Positions 15,272 through 15,287 of a stretch of 15,287 nucleotides of DNA are shown here, in pieces. Both the position numbers and the translations under genes were made by a program. The stretch's first letter is position 1. Every line of letters begins with the position of its first letter. The notes under the pieces were generated by a model. The model searched no databases. It was given only the letters and a program-made list of their open reading frames with translations, and had not been told where the DNA came from. The DNA is from Myxococcales bacterium. Its GTDB lineage: Bacteria > Myxococcota_A > UBA9160 > SMWR01. The stretch covers positions 1 to 15,287 of the forward strand of contig JACZVU010000050.1 of the NCBI GenBank assembly GCA_022572485.1, written 5' to 3'.

Positions 15272-15287
15272 CCTCCCGCCCGCAAAT

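Overview
GC-rich Gram-negative chromosome segment. LPS export genes lptC-lptA-lptB followed by rpoN (sigma-54) point to a proteobacterial or deltaproteobacterial-type outer-membrane bacterium. The heavy use of non-ATG starts and the transporter fused to helical repeats plus a cyclic-nucleotide domain would fit a Myxococcota-like lineage, but this placement is an inference. I see no mobile element, tRNA, rRNA or CRISPR array, and no gene-free stretch above 300 bases.

Left edge (1-773, minus): the 5' part of a GT1/GT28-type glycosyltransferase that runs off the window. It is divergent from the next block across a 165-base gap.

Centre (about 930-10946): five genes that look like one accessory module. 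A Tlc/Npt1-type nucleotide transporter (plus) is followed 2 bases later by an exported serine hydrolase of the class A beta-lactamase fold. This pair converges, with a 3-base gap, on a second exported serine hydrolase (minus). That hydrolase overlaps by 4 bases the end of a large, apparently exported phosphohistidine dikinase, whose domain order resembles glucan, water dikinase. Divergent from the dikinase is a second nucleotide-transporter-type membrane domain fused to a long helical-repeat region and a C-terminal cyclic-nucleotide-binding domain. The striking point is an ATP-dependent dikinase with a signal peptide sitting beside two carriers of a family known to move ATP and ADP across membranes. 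The working hypothesis is nucleotide supply to the cell envelope for phosphorylation of an envelope glycan or other acceptor.

Right side (11072-15271, plus): a small exported conserved protein, then lptC, lptA, lptB and rpoN in tight order. The lptA product carries an extra N-terminal domain resembling TolB-N/LpoB/CsgG-like folds. A good -24/-12 sigma-54 promoter match lies upstream of lptC, so the operon encoding sigma-54 may be read by sigma-54.

Start codons are often unusual: GTG for the glycosyltransferase, hydrolase 1, the fused transporter and lptB; TTG for lptA; and very probably CTG for hydrolase 2.
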